Program-made: the position numbers and the translations under genes
The notes under the pieces: model-generated
Seen by the model: only the letters and a program-made list of their open reading frames with translations
What the model was told of the DNA's origin: nothing
Databases searched by the model: none
DNA from: GWE2-42-39 sp034003625
GTDB lineage: Bacteria; Bacteroidota; Bacteroidia; Bacteroidales; Prolixibacteraceae
NCBI GenBank assembly: GCA_034003625.1
Contig: JAVEYG010000004.1
Location: 1-64,000, forward strand
Direction: 5' to 3'
DNA: 64,000 nt
In this document: piece after piece, positions 62,530 to 64,000 of the stretch
Layout: every line of letters starts with the position of its first letter
How positions within the stretch are numbered: the first letter of the stretch is position 1

Positions 62530-64000
62530 ATGAAAAAAACAAACACGAACGGAATACTTCACCGTATTCTGAAGACAAAAGTTTTAATGATTATGAAACT
62601 GACGGCTTTTTTCCTTTTTGCTTCAACCTTCGCGTTGATTGCTTCAGGGACCTACTCCCAGAACAAAACCATTACGATTAACAAGGAAAATGCTTTGATT
62701 AGAGATGTTCTGAAACAAATTGAAGATCAAAGCGGGTACTTTTTCATTTACAACAACGAATTTGTTGATGTGTACCGAAAGATCGACATTCATGCCAAAG
62801 AGCAGACCATCGACCGGCTTTTAGATGATATTTTCAAGGGGCAGAATGTAGCGTATTCAATTAATGAGAGAAGGATTATCTTATCTTCTTCTTTCGCTAC
62901 CGGGCAATCCCAACAAAACATCACCATCACCGGCAAAGTAACCGATTCCTCCAATGCGCCGTTGCCCGGCGTTTCCGTAGTGGTAAAAGGCACCACCACC
63001 GGAACGATTACCGATTTTGACGGGAAATATACCCTTGCCAATGTCCCCGGCGATGCCACATTGGTGTTTTCGTTTGTAGGGATGAAAAGTCAGGAAATTT
63101 CAGTGTCTGGCAAAACATCAATTAACATTACTCTTGTTGAAGAAGCTATTGGAATTGAAGAAGTTGTTGCAATTGGTTATGGAACTGCGAAGAAGAAAGA
63201 TATGACTGGATCTGTTGGAACTGTCGGTAGTGCAGAATTAACCAATAGACAAACAACAAATCTTTCTCAGGCAATTCAGGGTGCAGTCTCAGGCGTAATG
63301 GTTACACGAGATGCTAATGCCCCTGGAAGTAGCGCTACAATTAGGATTCGTGGAATAACTACTATTGGAGACAATAACCCATTAGTTCTCATTGATGGTA
63401 TTCCGGGAAATCTTGACGCAGTTAATCCGAACGATGTCGAAAATATATCGGTATTAAAAGATGCGGCATCCGCTTCAATTTATGGTTCAAGAGCTGCTGC
63501 TGGTGTGATCCTTGTCACTACCAAAAGAGCTAAAACCGATCAGTTAAATTTCGAGTATAATATTGAGAATGGGATTGATCAGGCAACTACCTATGTTGAG
63601 ACTGCGAATGCAGTTGGTTACATGAAAGCTGCAAATGAAAAGGCTTGGAACGATGCAGGAAACAAAGGAACTGAATATCCAACCTATCCGGAAGATCGCA
63701 TTAAAAATTACTCTACATTACATACTGAAAATCCAGATTTATACCCTGATACCAATTGGCGCGATGTACTTTTAAATAAATCAGCACCACGTCAAAGTCA
63801 CATTTTAAGTGTAACTGCTGGTTCTGGGCATGTTAGAACTAAAGCTTCATTGGGCTATGATAAGAGCTCGGCTTTGTATGATGGATACACTTTTGAAAGA
63901 ATAACTGCTAGAGTAAATAATGATATAACTATCAATAAATATCTGAGATTTGCTCTTGATTTAAATATACGAAGATCAATTACAAAAATGCCTTTCTTTG
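62530..64000 (+). CDS. SusC/RagA-type TonB-dependent receptor with STN domain (partial)
   Basis: Cut by the window end: 490 codons are visible without a stop. A signal sequence (KLTAFFLFASTFALIASG; either of several ATGs could start it), an STN signalling domain (about 50-120, KENALIRDVLKQIEDQSGYF), a carboxypeptidase-regulatory-like domain (about 133-215, ITGKVTDSSNAPLPGVSVVV, FVGMKSQEISVSG) and the plug (about 215-340, EEVVAIGYGTAKKKDMTGSV, IRIRGITTIGDNNPLVLIDG, ASIYGSRAAAGVILVTT), followed by the first barrel strands. STN-bearing SusC proteins signal to FecR partners, here encoded immediately upstream. The SusD partner should lie just beyond the window. The substrate is a polymer or glycan, not identifiable here. 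Confidence 0.95.
   Translation, partial: MKKTNTNGILHRILKTKVLMIMKLTAFFLFASTFALIASGTYSQNKTITINKENALIRDVLKQIEDQSGYFFIYNNEFVDVYRKIDIHAKEQTIDRLLDDIFKGQNVAYSINERRIILSSSFATGQSQQNITITGKVTDSSNAPLPGVSVVVKGTTTGTITDFDGKYTLANVPGDATLVFSFVGMKSQEISVSGKTSINITLVEEAIGIEEVVAIGYGTAKKKDMTGSVGTVGSAELTNRQTTNLSQAIQGAVSGVMVTRDANAPGSSATIRIRGITTIGDNNPLVLIDGIPGNLDAVNPNDVENISVLKDAASASIYGSRAAAGVILVTTKRAKTDQLNFEYNIENGIDQATTYVETANAVGYMKAANEKAWNDAGNKGTEYPTYPEDRIKNYSTLHTENPDLYPDTNWRDVLLNKSAPRQSHILSVTAGSGHVRTKASLGYDKSSALYDGYTFERITARVNNDITINKYLRFALDLNIRRSITKMPFF

Overview
The window looks like a piece of a Bacteroidota chromosome, most likely order Marinilabiliales/Bacteroidales. The signs are SusC/FecI/FecR outer-membrane uptake genes, fused SecDF, S16 with a long acidic tail, DUF3078, DUF1080 and GH109 proteins, and repeated TAnnTTTG-type (Bacteroidetes sigma) -7 boxes. 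It appears to come from a short-read assembly: a run of 10 N at 31570-31579 is flanked by an exact 127-bp duplication. No rRNA, tRNA, CRISPR array or complete insertion sequence was seen.

Layout. 0.1-7 kb: a frameshifted efflux adaptor, DoxX and YnfA membrane proteins, a VTT-like membrane protein, a histidine-kinase relic, a hybrid histidine kinase, recR and a DUF486 protein. 7.3-17.3 kb: rpsP, then an export operon (adaptor, MacB-like permease, TolC, second adaptor) with no ATPase, then mdh, an aspartic protease, MscS and DUF3078. 17.3-23.4 kb (minus strand): an operon-like series consisting of an NMT1/THI5-type binding protein, a Cache/HAMP/SpoIIE phosphatase, an RsbW-type kinase, a STAS antagonist, a lipoprotein acetolactate decarboxylase and a tandem DUF1080 lipoprotein. 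The first four look like a partner-switching signalling pathway with a periplasmic sensor. 23.6-30.6 kb: a large ABCG-like transporter, a lipoprotein and a metallopeptidase/propeller/barrel protein.

30.7-35.4 kb holds the most unusual locus. In transcription order it encodes a PrsW-like intramembrane protease, an ECF sigma factor, a membrane anti-sigma factor and two paralogous membrane-anchored proteins. Both paralogs end in arrays of a hexapeptide of the form D-[TAS]-E-x-L-G. I read it as an envelope-sensing sigma/anti-sigma module with a new kind of repeat protein as output or sensor.

35.6-41.6 kb: a GH109-like enzyme, the sufE/sufT-like pair, and a sugar/polyol catabolic operon (dehydrogenase, Gfo/Idh/MocA oxidoreductase, GntP permease). 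42.0-43.2 kb: an AT-rich insert with a mitochondrial-type single-chain phenylalanyl-tRNA synthetase. It is preceded by a promoter and a 23-residue leader peptide containing seven Phe codons, which looks like Phe-tRNA attenuation control. 43.5-53.8 kb: a cytidylate-kinase-like protein, a DUF1080-PHP fusion lipoprotein, a SET-domain protein, an FMN-binding-like/HEAT-like protein, a large MscS channel, an S9 peptidase and a DUF819 transporter. 54-60 kb: secDF, sufS and rubrerythrin. 60.1 kb to the end: FecI-like sigma, FecR-like anti-sigma and a SusC receptor with an N-terminal STN signalling domain (cut by the window edge). The sigma and anti-sigma genes are separated by a 400-bp element with terminal inverted repeats and several internal hairpins.
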